Assembly: GCA_016709315.1 (NCBI GenBank)
Contig: JADJMZ010000005.1
Span: 310,001-374,000 of the forward strand
Source: Ignavibacteria bacterium
Lineage (GTDB): Bacteria; Bacteroidota; Ignavibacteria; Tepidaquicellales; Tepidaquicellaceae
DNA length: 64,000 nucleotides
Reading direction: 5' to 3'
Shown here in pieces: positions 18,291-28,428 of this stretch. Both the position numbers and the translations under genes were made by a program. The stretch's first letter is position 1, and each line of letters begins with the position of its first letter. A model generated the notes under the pieces. It was not told where the DNA came from. It worked only from the letters and a program-made list of their open reading frames with translations, and searched no databases.

Positions 18291-18945
18291 ACCGAAAAAG
18301 TGAGTGAGCTACCGGAAAAAGTGAGCACGCCACCGGAAAAAGTGTGAACGTCACCGGAAAAAGTGTGAACGTCACCGGAAAAAGTGAGAACGCCACCGGA
18401 AAAAGTGAGAACGTCACCGGAAAAAGTGAGAACGCCACCGGAAAAAGTGAGAACGTCACCGGAAAAAGTGAGTGAGGTACTGGAAAAAGTGAGAACGCAA
18501 CCGGAAAAAGCGAGTGAGCTACCGGGAAAAAGTGAGCCAGCTCCGGGAAAAAGTGAGCCAGCTACCGGAAAAAGTGAGTGAGCTACTGGAAAAAGCGAGC
18601 AAGCTACCGGAAAAAGTGAGTGAGCTACCGGAAAAAGTGAGAACGCAACCGGAAAAAGTGAGTGAGCTACCGGAAAAAGTGAGTGAGTGAGCTACCGGAA
18701 AAAGTGAGTGAGCTACCGGAAAAAGTGAGTGAGCTACCGGAAAAAGTGAGAACGCAACCGGAAAAAGTGAGAACATCACCGGAAAAAGTGAGAACGTCAC
18801 CGGAAAAAGTGAGAACGTCACCGGAAAAAGTGAGAACGCACCGGAAAAAGTGAGAACGTCACCGGAAAAAGTGAGAACGCTAATGGAAAAAGTGAGAACG
18901 TTAATGGAAAAAGTGAGAAGGGTATTGGAAAAAGTGAGAGGGCAA
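18291..18945. repeat. 21-bp tandem repeat array (~31 copies)
   Basis: The unit ACCGGAAAAAGTGAGAACGT is followed by one more base, with variants GTGAGTGAGCT and GAACGCA in the second half; the GGAAAAAGTGAG core is nearly invariant. The 21-bp period keeps frames open on both strands, so long repeat-derived ORFs appear (S-G-x-x-L-T-F heptads on the minus strand), but no signal or domain supports a protein. Downstream to 19250 nothing clear is seen. Confidence 0.9.
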
Positions 18946-19250
18946 TTTATGAAGGAAACACATTTCCCATGCAATAACCAAAACGCTCAAATAATCCCGA
19001 AGGTATAAACGTTTATAAAAAATCAACGGAGAAATATAAGATGCCGAGTGTATCGTATGTATCTCAGAATCAGAAAATGATCAAATATGTAAAATTATGG
19101 ACTGTATTCAACGAGGGATATGATGCTATCAACTATCACTGCTCTATTATTAACATAGAAAGTCAGTTCTTGCTCATCGGTAATATTCAGGATCTACATT
19201 GAAGTTATGATTGCATTGCAGGATTAAAAATTAATAACTGAAAACTCTTA

Positions 19251-19421
19251 TTGTCATCCCCGCCCGCCTTGCCGCGAGGCAGGCGTGCTCCTGGCGGGGA
19301 TCCAATCAGAAAGAATTTGAATTAGAATTAATCTTAATGAGTGGATAACTACAGAGGAGTCCCATTTAGGAGCATGCCTGCCTCGCGGTTTACCTCGCCG
19401 AAGGCGGGCGGGAATAACAAA
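19251..19421. repeat. Two GC-rich palindromes downstream of the first dockerin gene
   Basis: 19251-19308 runs TTGTCATCCCCGCCCGCC to GGCGGGGATCCAATCA with an inner GCCTTGCCGCGAGGCAGGC. 19367-19421 carries GCCTGCCTCGCGGTTTACC and GGCGGGCGGGAATAACAA. Both stand out strongly against the AT-rich background. Confidence 0.75.
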
Positions 19422-19491
19422 CTGTGTTAGTTGTTCAGAAGTCTCTCAATACTTATTTAAAACTTATAAATTCCATTCTAATTTAAATATA

Positions 19492-20994
19492 TCATGGAAT
19501 TATTTTCAGAATTCCTGCAAATACATTATTATCCGTAGTAGAAATATCCGAAGCATCTACTACACTGTCTCCATTCAGATCAGATACAATATAGCGGCCG
19601 GTTAAACCCACATAAGAATCATTATAGACCTTTATAAGATCAGAGGCATCTATAATTCCGTCCTGATTGATGTCTCCGCTGTAGGCGCAGTATTTACTGC
19701 CTTTTAGTTTTAGGTTGTTGCCGAATGCCTGTGAAGCGGCAGTTGTGAAATCATAATTAGTTGAGCCATTTAGCGTCATTGGCTCTCCGCCGGCTTTACT
19801 CCAGGATTCAATCGAGTTTAAATGCTTTGTTGCGATGTAATAAGTACCTGAAGGAGTATTTTGGAAGATAAAAGAACCCGTAAAATTCATTGAGTCAATT
19901 ACAGCTTTTGAAGAGTCAACTATTGAATATGGACTCGCAGTATTTCTTAAATAAACGGTCACTGTATCTCTTCTTGCAAGCTGATTAAATAAATTATAGT
20001 ATATTCCTTCCGGGATTATTTTTAAATTTAGTACAGTTCCAGGAGAAGTAGTAAAATTCCAAACTGAAGAAGTACGGGAAGTTCCAAGACCATTTCTAGC
20101 AATTATTCGCCAAAAATATTTCGTATTTATATTAAATCCGCTAATAGTTTTAAATGTATCAACTATTATTGTCTCACTAATTATTATATTATTAAACAAG
20201 GAGTCTGAAGATATTTGCAAATTATATTCAACAGAGTTCTCACCTATCCAATTGAAATTAACTGATAAAGAATTGTTTGTAGAATAGTTTGGGGGATTTG
20301 TTAATATTATAATCGGAGGAGGGGGATAAGGATAATAATAATAATCTACTGTATATGTACCTTGCAAAGAAATATCTGTATTTATCGTTCCTACATAAGC
20401 AAATATTTTTGTAAATGGATTTGGTAATGCTAATCTCCATGCACTTCCAACGTTTGAACCATATGTACCGGTTCCTGACTGAAAAAATCCTAAATCGTTT
20501 ATAGGGTCAAAACTTCCAACTTTCTTTTTGAATCTGAAAGTACAGATTCTAGTACCCGGGTATGAAGACGATACTATTGGACCATTGCCAGCTCCAAGAA
20601 CTGTGTTACTGTTTACTCTTAATGACGCACCTGTAGGACTGGTTGCATCCGGCATTACGAATGTTGAATTTCTTGGAAGTGCATTCGGATTTGTAAATTG
20701 CGTTGTGCCTGGTAAAATGTAATAGGTATAATCACTTGAGACTCCACCAATTGTTTTAACATTGAAGTAATACTGTCCCATTGCAAACTCAAACGGACCT
20801 GAAGATCCGAGATTTGAGTGATGGATGTATATATCAAATGTCATTGCATCATAGCTCACACCTCCGGTCCCAATAGAATCCGTAAACTGAAAATTGATCG
20901 CGGAAAGATTAAATGTAGGCTGTATGGCATATAAGTTAAATGAAAAGAACATTGCAATTAAGACTTCAAGGAAGAGAGTAAATATTTTTTTCAT
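19492..20994 (-). CDS. Secreted A-Fn3-X-dockerin protein 1
   Basis: A signal peptide (~1-24, MKKIFTLFLEVLIAMFF) leads domain A (~27-215), a beta-rich domain with the family landmarks FNLSAINFQFTDSIGTGG, FEFAMGQYYFN, SLRVNSNTVLGAGNGPIV and FTKIFAYVGT. A Tyr/Pro linker (YYYYPYPPPP) leads to an Fn3-like domain (~235-315, KYFWRIIARN). An X-like module (~320-437, RRDTVTVYLRNTASPY, YIATKHLNSIESWSKAGG) precedes a type I dockerin (~438-500) with two Ca loops, GDINQDGIIDASDL and SDLNGDSVVDASDI. Dockerins normally plug into cohesins; the partner is unknown. There is no T9SS domain. Most downstream of five tandem paralogs; its leader resembles that of the 22678-24144 gene. Confidence 0.85.
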   Translation of the reverse strand: MKKIFTLFLEVLIAMFFSFNLYAIQPTFNLSAINFQFTDSIGTGGVSYDAMTFDIYIHHSNLGSSGPFEFAMGQYYFNVKTIGGVSSDYTYYILPGTTQFTNPNALPRNSTFVMPDATSPTGASLRVNSNTVLGAGNGPIVSSSYPGTRICTFRFKKKVGSFDPINDLGFFQSGTGTYGSNVGSAWRLALPNPFTKIFAYVGTINTDISLQGTYTVDYYYYPYPPPPIIILTNPPNYSTNNSLSVNFNWIGENSVEYNLQISSDSLFNNIIISETIIVDTFKTISGFNINTKYFWRIIARNGLGTSRTSSVWNFTTSPGTVLNLKIIPEGIYYNLFNQLARRDTVTVYLRNTASPYSIVDSSKAVIDSMNFTGSFIFQNTPSGTYYIATKHLNSIESWSKAGGEPMTLNGSTNYDFTTAASQAFGNNLKLKGSKYCAYSGDINQDGIIDASDLIKVYNDSYVGLTGRYIVSDLNGDSVVDASDISTTDNNVFAGILKIIP

Positions 20995-21028
20995 ACAAGC
21001 TATTTTAAGTTTTAAAATTAACTAAAAT

Positions 21029-22456
21029 TTAAGGTGTTATCCTCATCACCCCGTTATAAACATTATTATCCGCGGTCGAAACATCCGAAGCATCTACAAC
21101 ACTGTCTCCATTCAGATCAGATACAATATATCTTCCTGTCACACCCACATAAGAGTCATTATAGATCTTTATTAGATCTGAAGCGTCTATTATTCCATCC
21201 TGATTTATGTCCCCGCTGTATGTGCAGTATTTGCTGCCCTTGAGTTTTAAGTTGTTACCGTATGCCTGTGAAGCTGCAGTTGTGAAATCGTAAAAAGCTG
21301 TGTCAGTTAAGTTCATCGAAACTCCTCCTGATTTGCTCCAGGTTTCGATCGAATTAAAATGTTTTATTGCAATGTAGTACGTTCCGGCAGGAACATTTGG
21401 AAATTTGAATTTTCCTGAAAAATTGACTGAATCTATTACTGCTTTTGCTGAGTCAACTTTTGAATAAGGGCTTTCAGAGTTTCTTAAGTAAACAGTCATT
21501 GTATCTATCCTTGAAAGCTGGTTGAACAAATTATAATAAATTCCTTCGGGGATTATTATAAGATTTAAAATAATTCCGGGAGAAGTTGTAAACTTCCATG
21601 CTAAAGAATAATATACTATGTCTGCATCACTTTTCCCTCCTACTCTCCAGTAATATTTCGTATTTTTACTGAAACCACTTACAGATTTAACTGTATCTAT
21701 GTTGTTATTAATTGTATCACTGAGAATAATATTTGCAAGTAATGAATCAGAAAATAACTGAAATATATAGGCAACTGAGAGATCATCTTTTCTCCACTTA
21801 AAGTCAACTGTCACTGGATTGTTTATTGAATTATTTTGCGGGTTATTCAATGTTATTAAAGGATAATTATAAGGAAGAATATCTATAAAATGATTTGTAG
21901 AATCTGTCATTTCAGTATTATTACCGCCTATATATCCGAATATTTTAGAGATTGGAGATCCTGCATTTGCATTTCTCCAGCGTAAATGTAGGTCTGCAAG
22001 TATTGTTGAAGAAAATGCTGCTGCTGTAGTTCTTAATATCATCCTTATGATTTTTGATCCGGGAGCAACTCCCGAAACTATTGGACCATTTCCTACACCC
22101 AATACCGTATTTGAGTTTACTCTTAATGAGCTTCCATTCCTGGTAGGATTTCTTGGTCTTGCAGCAAACGGGAAATCTGAACTGTCCCCTGTATTTCCGG
22201 GAGCAAAACCGTATGATATTGTTCCGCCTGCACAAAATAATGTGTCAAAGTTGAAATAGTATTGTCCCAAAGCAAACTGTAAAACTGTGTCTGCTGGATT
22301 TGAATGTAAAATATAAATATCGAATACCAGTTCATTTGCAGATCTGAGAGTAAAATTCTGAGCAGTCAGTTTATATGTTGGACGAACTGCAAGACATACA
22401 TTCAGATTTACCAGAAATAATATTAAAGATACAAAAAATATTATTTTACTTTTCAT
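21029..22456 (-). CDS. Secreted A-Fn3-X-dockerin protein 2
   Basis: 475 residues. The signal peptide is ~1-23 (IIFFVSLILFLVNLNVCLA). Its domain A is the most divergent of this tandem: the FTLRSANELVFDIYILHSN opening lacks the usual TDSIG insert, while LQFALGQYYFNFD and NSNTVLGVGNGPIVSG are kept. It is closer to the 37600-38742 protein. Then come an Fn3-like domain (KYYWRVGGKSD), the X-like module (YNLFNQLSRIDTMTVYLRN) and a dockerin with GDINQDGIIDASDL and SDLNGDSVVDASDV. It starts 35 bases upstream of the next gene, so co-transcription with the 19492 gene is possible. Confidence 0.84.
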   Translation of the reverse strand: MKSKIIFFVSLILFLVNLNVCLAVRPTYKLTAQNFTLRSANELVFDIYILHSNPADTVLQFALGQYYFNFDTLFCAGGTISYGFAPGNTGDSSDFPFAARPRNPTRNGSSLRVNSNTVLGVGNGPIVSGVAPGSKIIRMILRTTAAAFSSTILADLHLRWRNANAGSPISKIFGYIGGNNTEMTDSTNHFIDILPYNYPLITLNNPQNNSINNPVTVDFKWRKDDLSVAYIFQLFSDSLLANIILSDTINNNIDTVKSVSGFSKNTKYYWRVGGKSDADIVYYSLAWKFTTSPGIILNLIIIPEGIYYNLFNQLSRIDTMTVYLRNSESPYSKVDSAKAVIDSVNFSGKFKFPNVPAGTYYIAIKHFNSIETWSKSGGVSMNLTDTAFYDFTTAASQAYGNNLKLKGSKYCTYSGDINQDGIIDASDLIKIYNDSYVGVTGRYIVSDLNGDSVVDASDVSTADNNVYNGVMRITP

Positions 22457-22580
22457 ATTAGCTAGTTAAATAAATTTAGAAATAAAAAGGTTTGATAAGT
22501 TTATATAGTTTATTTCAAAACACGCTTTTATAAATTATACATCAGCTTTACTATACATGAGCTTTTAAATTGAAACATTC

Positions 22581-22608
22581 TGGATTCCCGTATTCGCGGG
22601 AATGACAG
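22581..22608. repeat. GGATTCCCG/CGCGGGAATGACA palindrome
   Basis: TGGATTCCCGTATTCGCGGG followed by AATGACA is a single copy of the GTCATTCCCGC family between two paralogs. Confidence 0.75.
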
Positions 22609-22677
22609 GCACTGTGGTTGTTTTTTCACACAGAGTATATTTGAGTAAATTCGAACATGTTTTATTGTTTTTATTCT

Positions 22678-24144
22678 TCACGGTGTAACCTTCATCACAC
22701 CGTTATAAACATTATTATCCGTAGTCGAAATATCCGATGCATCTACTATACTGTCTCCATTCATGTCAGACACTAAAAATCTTCCTGTTAAACCTGCATA
22801 AGAATCATTATAGACCTTTATCAGATCAGAGGCATCTATTATTCCGTCCTGATTAATGTCTCCGCTGTATGCACAGTATTTGCTGCCTTTGAGTTTTAGG
22901 TTGTTGCCGTATGCCTGTGAAGCGGCAGTTGTGAAATCGTAAAAAGCTGTGTCAATTAAGTTCATCGCTACTCCGCCTGATTTACTCCATGTTTCAATTG
23001 AATTAAAATGTTTTACAGCAATGAAATATGTCCCTGCAGGCGCATACGAATATTTAAATAATCCCGTGAAATTTACTGAATCTATAACTGCTTTTGCGGA
23101 GTCAACTTTTGAATATGGACTTGCAGTGTTTCTTAAATATACTGTCATTGTATCTCTTCTCGAAAGCTGATTGAACAAATTAAAATAAATACCTTCCGGG
23201 ATTAATTTAAGACTCAGTATTATCCCTGGTGAAGTAGTAAGATTCCAGACAGATGAATAAAATATAGTGCCATTTGTGATTTTAGAACCTACCCGCCAGT
23301 AGTACTTAGAAGATGTATTTAATCCAGCAACTGTTTTAGCTGTGTCTGCATTATTTTGAATTGTATCATTTACAATTAAACTGGTGAATAAAGAATCAGA
23401 AGCTAACTGGAAAAGATATTTAACTGCCTGTGAATTTTTTCCCCAGACAAAATTAACAGTTACAGGATTATTTATAGAGTTATTTGCCGGACTATATAAA
23501 TAGGTTGACTGGAAATTAGGAGGATAGATAGGATTGTAATCTATAGTGAAAGTTCCGTTCGCTGAAATTTCTGTATTTGTTGTTCCTACATAAGCGAATA
23601 CTTTTGTAAATGGATTTGGCAATGCTCTTCTGTAAGCTATGTTCAAAGGAATGAGCGGATAACTTCCAACTTTCTTTTTGAATTTGAAAGTTGCTACTCT
23701 TGTGCCAGGAAACACAGTTGATATGATTGGACCACTTCCTGCTCCAAGTACTGTGTTACTATTTACTCTTAATGATGCTCCCAGAGGACTTGTTGCATCA
23801 GGGCTTACGAATGTTGGATTTCTAGGAACTGCATTTGTGTTTGAGAACGTTGTTGAACCTGGGATTATGAAATAGGTGTAATCTGCTGTTATGCCAACTG
23901 CACTGTTTATGTTAAAATAGTACTGACCCAATGCGAATTCGAATGGTCCTGAAACTCCTATATTTGTATGCTCAATGTAAATGTCAAACGTCAATGCATC
24001 ATAACTCACTCCGCCTGTTCCAATTGAATCAGTATAAATGAAGTTTTTTGCTGTAAGATTAAAAGTTGGGTTTTGAGCAAATATATTATTTGAAAAGAAC
24101 ACTAAAATTATAAATGATATGAACAGAGTAAATATTTTTTTCAT
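22678..24144 (-). CDS. Secreted A-Fn3-X-dockerin protein 3
   Basis: 488 residues: a signal peptide (~1-23, FISFIILVFFSNNIFA), then domain A with LTAKNFIYTDSIGTGGVSYD, FEFALGQYYFNIN and FPGTRVATFKFKKK. An Fn3-like domain (SKYYWRVGSK), the X-like module (FNLFNQLSRRDTMTVYLRN) and the dockerin loops GDINQDGIIDASDL and SDMNGDSIVDASDI follow. Very similar over its length to the 19492 protein. The 20 bases upstream of its ATG (AGCT preceded by AAAACTTAAAAT) match that gene's leader, showing that the duplication included the 5' region. Confidence 0.85.
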   Translation of the reverse strand: MKKIFTLFISFIILVFFSNNIFAQNPTFNLTAKNFIYTDSIGTGGVSYDALTFDIYIEHTNIGVSGPFEFALGQYYFNINSAVGITADYTYFIIPGSTTFSNTNAVPRNPTFVSPDATSPLGASLRVNSNTVLGAGSGPIISTVFPGTRVATFKFKKKVGSYPLIPLNIAYRRALPNPFTKVFAYVGTTNTEISANGTFTIDYNPIYPPNFQSTYLYSPANNSINNPVTVNFVWGKNSQAVKYLFQLASDSLFTSLIVNDTIQNNADTAKTVAGLNTSSKYYWRVGSKITNGTIFYSSVWNLTTSPGIILSLKLIPEGIYFNLFNQLSRRDTMTVYLRNTASPYSKVDSAKAVIDSVNFTGLFKYSYAPAGTYFIAVKHFNSIETWSKSGGVAMNLIDTAFYDFTTAASQAYGNNLKLKGSKYCAYSGDINQDGIIDASDLIKVYNDSYAGLTGRFLVSDMNGDSIVDASDISTTDNNVYNGVMKVTP

Positions 24145-24316
24145 AAAAGCTATTTTAAGTTTTAAAAATAAATTAAGTTTTAATTAAAATTGTCCGGATA
24201 ATAATATCTTTTAAAGGTCCGGTATTTGAATTTTACACTATTTTTCTGATAAAGAAAGATTGTGTAAGTACTATTTGTTCTTACATTTCCGATAATGTAT
24301 TCTTCGCCAAATGCAA

Positions 24317-24671
24317 TGGATTCCCGCATTCGCGGGAATGACAAACTATAAGGGAATCATAAAACCCTCTCGAATGCGGGTGTACCCTCTGGGTCATCCA
24401 AAAATATATTCGTAATAATACTCTCAATTTGTTTGACGACTTTATCATTTGTTATCCCCGCGTTTTGTCATCCCTGCGTTTTGTCATTCCCGCGAATGCC
24501 TGCCTCGCGGCAAGGCGGGCGGGAATCCACAAATGTTTGACGACTTGATCATTTGTCATTCTAAATGTTTTGTCATCTCCGCAAAAAGATCTTCTAAAAC
24601 AAATTGTACAAACCAGAATAAATAGATTCTTTACAAAGGTAGATTCCCGCATTCGCGGGAATGACATTCTA
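24317..24671. repeat. Cluster of GTCATTCCCGC-family palindromes
   Basis: Begins GGATTCCCGCATTCGCGGGA (24318), followed by an inverted half with TACCCTCTGGGTCATCCA, several 'GTCATCCCCGCG/GTCATTCCCGCG' half sites and a GCCTGCCTCGCGGCAAGGCG insert near 24500. It ends with another GATTCCCGCATTCGCGGG (24643). It is a degenerate relative of the 281-bp elements at 28413 and 29649. Confidence 0.75.
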
Positions 24672-24893
24672 CATGGGAATGACAACCTATAGAAGGAATG
24701 ACAAACTATAAAGGAATCACAAACTATAAAGAATCACAAACTATAATGAATCACAAAACTATAATGAATCACAAAACTATAAAGAATCACAAAACTATAA
24801 AGAATCACAAAACTATAAAGAATCATCAAACTATAAAGAATCACAAAACTATAAGGAATCACATACTATAAGGATTCACAAAAGTATAAGGGA
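24656..24893. repeat. 17-18-bp satellite grown from a palindrome end
   Basis: About 12-13 copies of AATCACAAAACTATAAAG follow on directly from GGGAATGACAAACTATAAAG. The unit is the terminal GAATGACAA of the palindrome plus ~9 flanking bases, drifting to GAATCACAA along the array. Confidence 0.85.
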
Positions 24894-24909
24894 TCGTTGT
24901 AACTTATAT

Positions 24910-26346
24910 TTAAAAGAACGGTCTGTTAATTATTACACTTCTGTTATTGTCTACCAGACTTACATCCGCAGCATCTACAGTGCCGTCTGCATTTACATCT
25001 GATCTGAGAAATCTTCCTGACAGCGCGCTGTATGAGTCATTATCAACTTCACTCAGGTCTGAAGCATCAACTATAGCATCACCGTTGACATTGCCGCTGT
25101 AAATGCAATACTTGCCGCCTTTAAGTATGAGATTATTTCCGTATGCCTTATTAGCAGCAGTCGTAAAGTCATAGTTTGTTGTATCCGTTATCAGCAGCGG
25201 CTCTCCTCCGGTTTTGCTCCATGTTTCAATAGTATTAAAATTCTTTACAGCAATATAATATGTGCCGGTGGGAACATTCAAAAATCTGAACAGTCCCTTG
25301 AATGATATAGAATCTATTACGGATTTTGCAGAATCAACTATTCCGTATGGGAATGTTATGTTATGAATGTATGACGTCACAGTATCTCTCCTGCTCATCT
25401 GACTGAACAGCGGATAGTAATTTCCTTCAAGGATCAGTTTAATGCTGACATATTTGGAAGGGATCGTCCTGAAATTCCATACTGTTGAATAATAAATTGC
25501 ATTCCCTGTATCCTTCGCCCCGACTCTCCAGTAATATTTCTGATCGCTTCCAAATCCGCTTATGGTTTTGAATGTATCCGTGTTCACAGTGAAATTATAA
25601 ATCTTATTTGTCAGAAGTGAATCTGAATAGACCTGCAGTATATAAGTACTTGTGGGTTTGAATTTTCTCCAGACAAATTTTAATGACACCGGATTGTAAA
25701 GCGAATTATCAGAAGGAGTGCTTAATGTTACAAATGAAGATAATGAATCTATAGAGTATGTTCCGTTTGCTGAAATATCAGTACCAACAGTTGAAATAGT
25801 CGCAAATATTTTTGTGTATGGCACCGGGTCAGCTAATCTCCATGACATTTTTTTAGAAGTAATCGGGAAACTGCCGGATTTCTTTTTGAATCTCATTGTG
25901 CATACTCTTGTTCCGGGAGCGACGGTTGATACTATCGGACCATTACCAACTCCAAGTATTGCATTACTGTTTATTTTCAATGATGCTCCTGTAGGACTTG
26001 ATGCGTCGGGACTTACAAATGTAGGATTTCTCGGAACAGCGTTTACATTTGTAAATGTAGTGGAGCCGGGGACAATGTAATAGTTGTAGTCAGCTGATGC
26101 GCCGAGAGCTCCGTTAATATTAAAGTAATACTGACCTAAAGCAAATTCAAATGCTCCTGATGCGCCTGTATTTGTATGAAGCAGATATATGTCAAATTTC
26201 ATAGCATCAATACCGTCTAAACCAATGGAATCAGTATAGACGAAGTTCTTTGCAGTCAGAGTGAAAGCCGGCTGTACTGCATTTGCTGTGTTCAGAGCAT
26301 ACACGGTAATTAACATTGTAATAAAAACTGTAAATGTTCTTTTCAT
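24910..26346 (-). CDS. Secreted A-Fn3-X-dockerin protein 4
   Basis: 478 residues with a signal peptide (~1-23, FITMLITVYALNTANA). Domain A has FTLTAKNFVYTDSIGLDGID, FEFALGQYYFNINGALG and NSNAILGVGNGPIVST. An Fn3-like domain (KYYWRVGAKD) and X-like module (RRDTVTSYIHNITFPYGIVD) precede a diverged dockerin, GNVNGDAIVDASDL and SDVNADGTVDAADV, and the unusual C-terminal end INRPFF. It groups with the 54718 protein (both have short TDSIG-L openings). Sequence upstream and downstream is repeat-laden, so it is probably transcribed on its own. Confidence 0.84.
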   Translation of the reverse strand: MKRTFTVFITMLITVYALNTANAVQPAFTLTAKNFVYTDSIGLDGIDAMKFDIYLLHTNTGASGAFEFALGQYYFNINGALGASADYNYYIVPGSTTFTNVNAVPRNPTFVSPDASSPTGASLKINSNAILGVGNGPIVSTVAPGTRVCTMRFKKKSGSFPITSKKMSWRLADPVPYTKIFATISTVGTDISANGTYSIDSLSSFVTLSTPSDNSLYNPVSLKFVWRKFKPTSTYILQVYSDSLLTNKIYNFTVNTDTFKTISGFGSDQKYYWRVGAKDTGNAIYYSTVWNFRTIPSKYVSIKLILEGNYYPLFSQMSRRDTVTSYIHNITFPYGIVDSAKSVIDSISFKGLFRFLNVPTGTYYIAVKNFNTIETWSKTGGEPLLITDTTNYDFTTAANKAYGNNLILKGGKYCIYSGNVNGDAIVDASDLSEVDNDSYSALSGRFLRSDVNADGTVDAADVSLVDNNRSVIINRPFF

Positions 26347-26417
26347 ATAATTCTTTAATTAGGTTTATTGGAAAATTTTTAAAATTATTTTATTCGCAAT
26401 AGAACGATTTTAATTCT

Positions 26418-27920
26418 CTAAGGTCTTGCAATAAAAATTCCGCTGTAAACATTATTATCAAGCACTCCCAGATCCGTAACGTCAGTTATGTTATCGCCGT
26501 TCAGATCTGTTTTTAAATAACTTCCCGTAAGACCAGTGTATGAGTCATTATAAACTTTTATAAGATCTGAAGCATCAGTGATCCCGTCCTGATTTACATC
26601 ACCGCTGTAAGCGCAGTATTTGCTGCCTTTTAATTTTTGATTACTGCCGTATGCCTGCGATGCTGCAGTTGTGAAATCATAGGAAGTAACATCATTAAGT
26701 ATCATAGCCGCCCCTCCGGCTTTGCTCCATGTCTCAAGAGTGTTAAAATGCTTTGCGGCAATGTAATATGTCCCTGCAGGCGCATTTGGAAAAGTAAATG
26801 ATCCTGTAAAATTCACAGAGTCCACTACTGATTTTGCAGAATCAACTTTTAAATAAGGGCTTGCCGTATTCCGTAAATATACAGTGAATGTATCTCTTCT
26901 CGCAAGTTGATTGAACAGAGAGAAATATAATCCTTCGGGTATGATTTTAAGATTCAGAGTTATTCCCAATGTAGTAGTAAATTTCCATGCTGATGAATAT
27001 GTTACAACTCCGTTTGAATTCTTACCGCCTACTCTCCAGAAGTATTTTGTGTTAAGAGTTAATCCGTTCACAGTTTTAAATGTATCTGTATTATTGTGAA
27101 TTGTATCAGTTAAGATATTATTTGTAAGCAATGAATCTGAAAACAACTGAAAAATATAATTAACTGACACTGTGTCTTTTTTCCAGATAAAATTTATGCT
27201 GGGAGGATTATCTATGGAATTATCCGGAGGACTGTTTAATGAAACTGAAGGACTATTCGGATTATAATCAACTGTGTAAGTTCCCTGCATAGAGATATCC
27301 GTGCTTGATGTTCCTACATAAGCAAAGATTTTTGTAAATGGAGTTGGTAATGCTAACTTCCACGCACTTGAAGTATTATTGCCATATCCACTTGTTCCTG
27401 ATTGAAAAAAATCAGTATAAACTCCAGAAGAAATACTTCCAACTATCTTTTTAAATCTGAAAGTACAGATTCTGGTCCCAGGGAATGTAGTTGTTATAAT
27501 AGGACCGTTTCCTGCTCCGAGAACCGTATTCGAATTTACTCTTAAAGATGCACCAGTTTGACTTGTAGCATCAGGCATAACGAATGTAGGACTTCTTGGA
27601 GTAGCAAGAGTATTTGTAAATTGTGTTGATCCGGGTACAATATAAAAAGTATAGTCTGCTGAAACACCGGGTAAAGATTTTATAATGAAGTGATACTGAC
27701 CCAATGCATATTCGAACGGACCTGAAGCTCCGGCATTTGTATGTTGAATATAAATATCAAAAGTCATTGCATCATAGGCAGCACCGCCTGTTCCAATGGA
27801 GTCAGTATAAACGAAATTTTTTGCTGTAAGATTGAATGTCGGCTGAGTCTGCGCAGAAGCGACATTAAGAGAAAGGAGATATGATAGAAATAAAAAGAAA
27901 GCAATAAATAATCTTTTCAT
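26418..27920 (-). CDS. Secreted A-Fn3-X-dockerin protein 5
   Basis: 500 residues: a signal peptide (~1-23, FFLFLSYLLSLNVASA), domain A (LTAKNFVYTDSIGTGGAAYD, FEYALGQYHFII, NSNTVLGAGNGPIITT), an Fn3-like domain (KYFWRVGGKNSNG), the X-like module (FSLFNQLARRDTFTVYLRN) and a dockerin with GDVNQDGITDASDL and TDLNGDNITDVTDL, where Thr replaces Val/Ile in both loops. First gene of the minus-strand tandem; 71 bases separate it from protein 4. Confidence 0.85.
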   Translation of the reverse strand: MKRLFIAFFLFLSYLLSLNVASAQTQPTFNLTAKNFVYTDSIGTGGAAYDAMTFDIYIQHTNAGASGPFEYALGQYHFIIKSLPGVSADYTFYIVPGSTQFTNTLATPRSPTFVMPDATSQTGASLRVNSNTVLGAGNGPIITTTFPGTRICTFRFKKIVGSISSGVYTDFFQSGTSGYGNNTSSAWKLALPTPFTKIFAYVGTSSTDISMQGTYTVDYNPNSPSVSLNSPPDNSIDNPPSINFIWKKDTVSVNYIFQLFSDSLLTNNILTDTIHNNTDTFKTVNGLTLNTKYFWRVGGKNSNGVVTYSSAWKFTTTLGITLNLKIIPEGLYFSLFNQLARRDTFTVYLRNTASPYLKVDSAKSVVDSVNFTGSFTFPNAPAGTYYIAAKHFNTLETWSKAGGAAMILNDVTSYDFTTAASQAYGSNQKLKGSKYCAYSGDVNQDGITDASDLIKVYNDSYTGLTGSYLKTDLNGDNITDVTDLGVLDNNVYSGIFIARP

Positions 27921-28073
27921 TCTTCTTTAATTTGATTTTTGGGAAAAAATTTTTTGTAACAGATCAAATATATGCTAATATATTCTTTATAAAAATTCAG
28001 AAAGAATTACATCTTAATTATACTTCTGTCATTGATATACCAAGGTGCATTGTGAGTGGGTCAGTCAGCGATC

Positions 28074-28428
28074 TTGTCATTTCCGCTCTTTTGTCATTCC
28101 CGCTCTTTTGTCATTCCCGCGCATTTGTCATTCCCGCTCTTTTGTCATTCCCGCTCTTTTGTCATTCCCGCGCATTTGTCATTCCCGCTCTTTTGTCATT
28201 CCCGCTCTTTTGTCATTCCCGCGCATTTGTCATTCCCGCTCTTTTGTCATTCCCGCTCTTTTGTCATTCCCGCTCTTTTGTCATTCCCGCTCTTTTGTCA
28301 TTCCCGCACATTTGTCATTCCCGCACATTTGTCATTCCCGTGTATTATGATTTCCGCATTTTTGTCATTCCCGCTCTTTTGTCATTCCCGCTCTTTTGTC
28401 ATTCCCGCTCTTTTGTCATTCCCGCGAA
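28074..28428. repeat. 17-bp satellite of palindrome half sites (~20 copies)
   Basis: The unit is GTCATTCCCGCTCTTTT, with some units GTCATTCCCGCGCATTT or CACATTT. It consists of the outer half of the GTCATTCCCGC palindrome plus a 6-base tail and runs straight into the left end of the 281-bp element at 28413. A 17-bp period reads in all frames as a 17-residue repeat, producing spurious ORFs of up to 179 codons. Confidence 0.92.

Noticed and set aside
18384..18974. ORFs of 65 and 151 codons across the 21-bp array
   Set aside because: They consist only of repeat heptads on both strands, with no start context or domain.
19492..27920. Cellulosome gene cluster with glycoside hydrolases
   Set aside because: Dockerins are clear, but no glycoside hydrolase, CBM or classical scaffoldin is present in the window.
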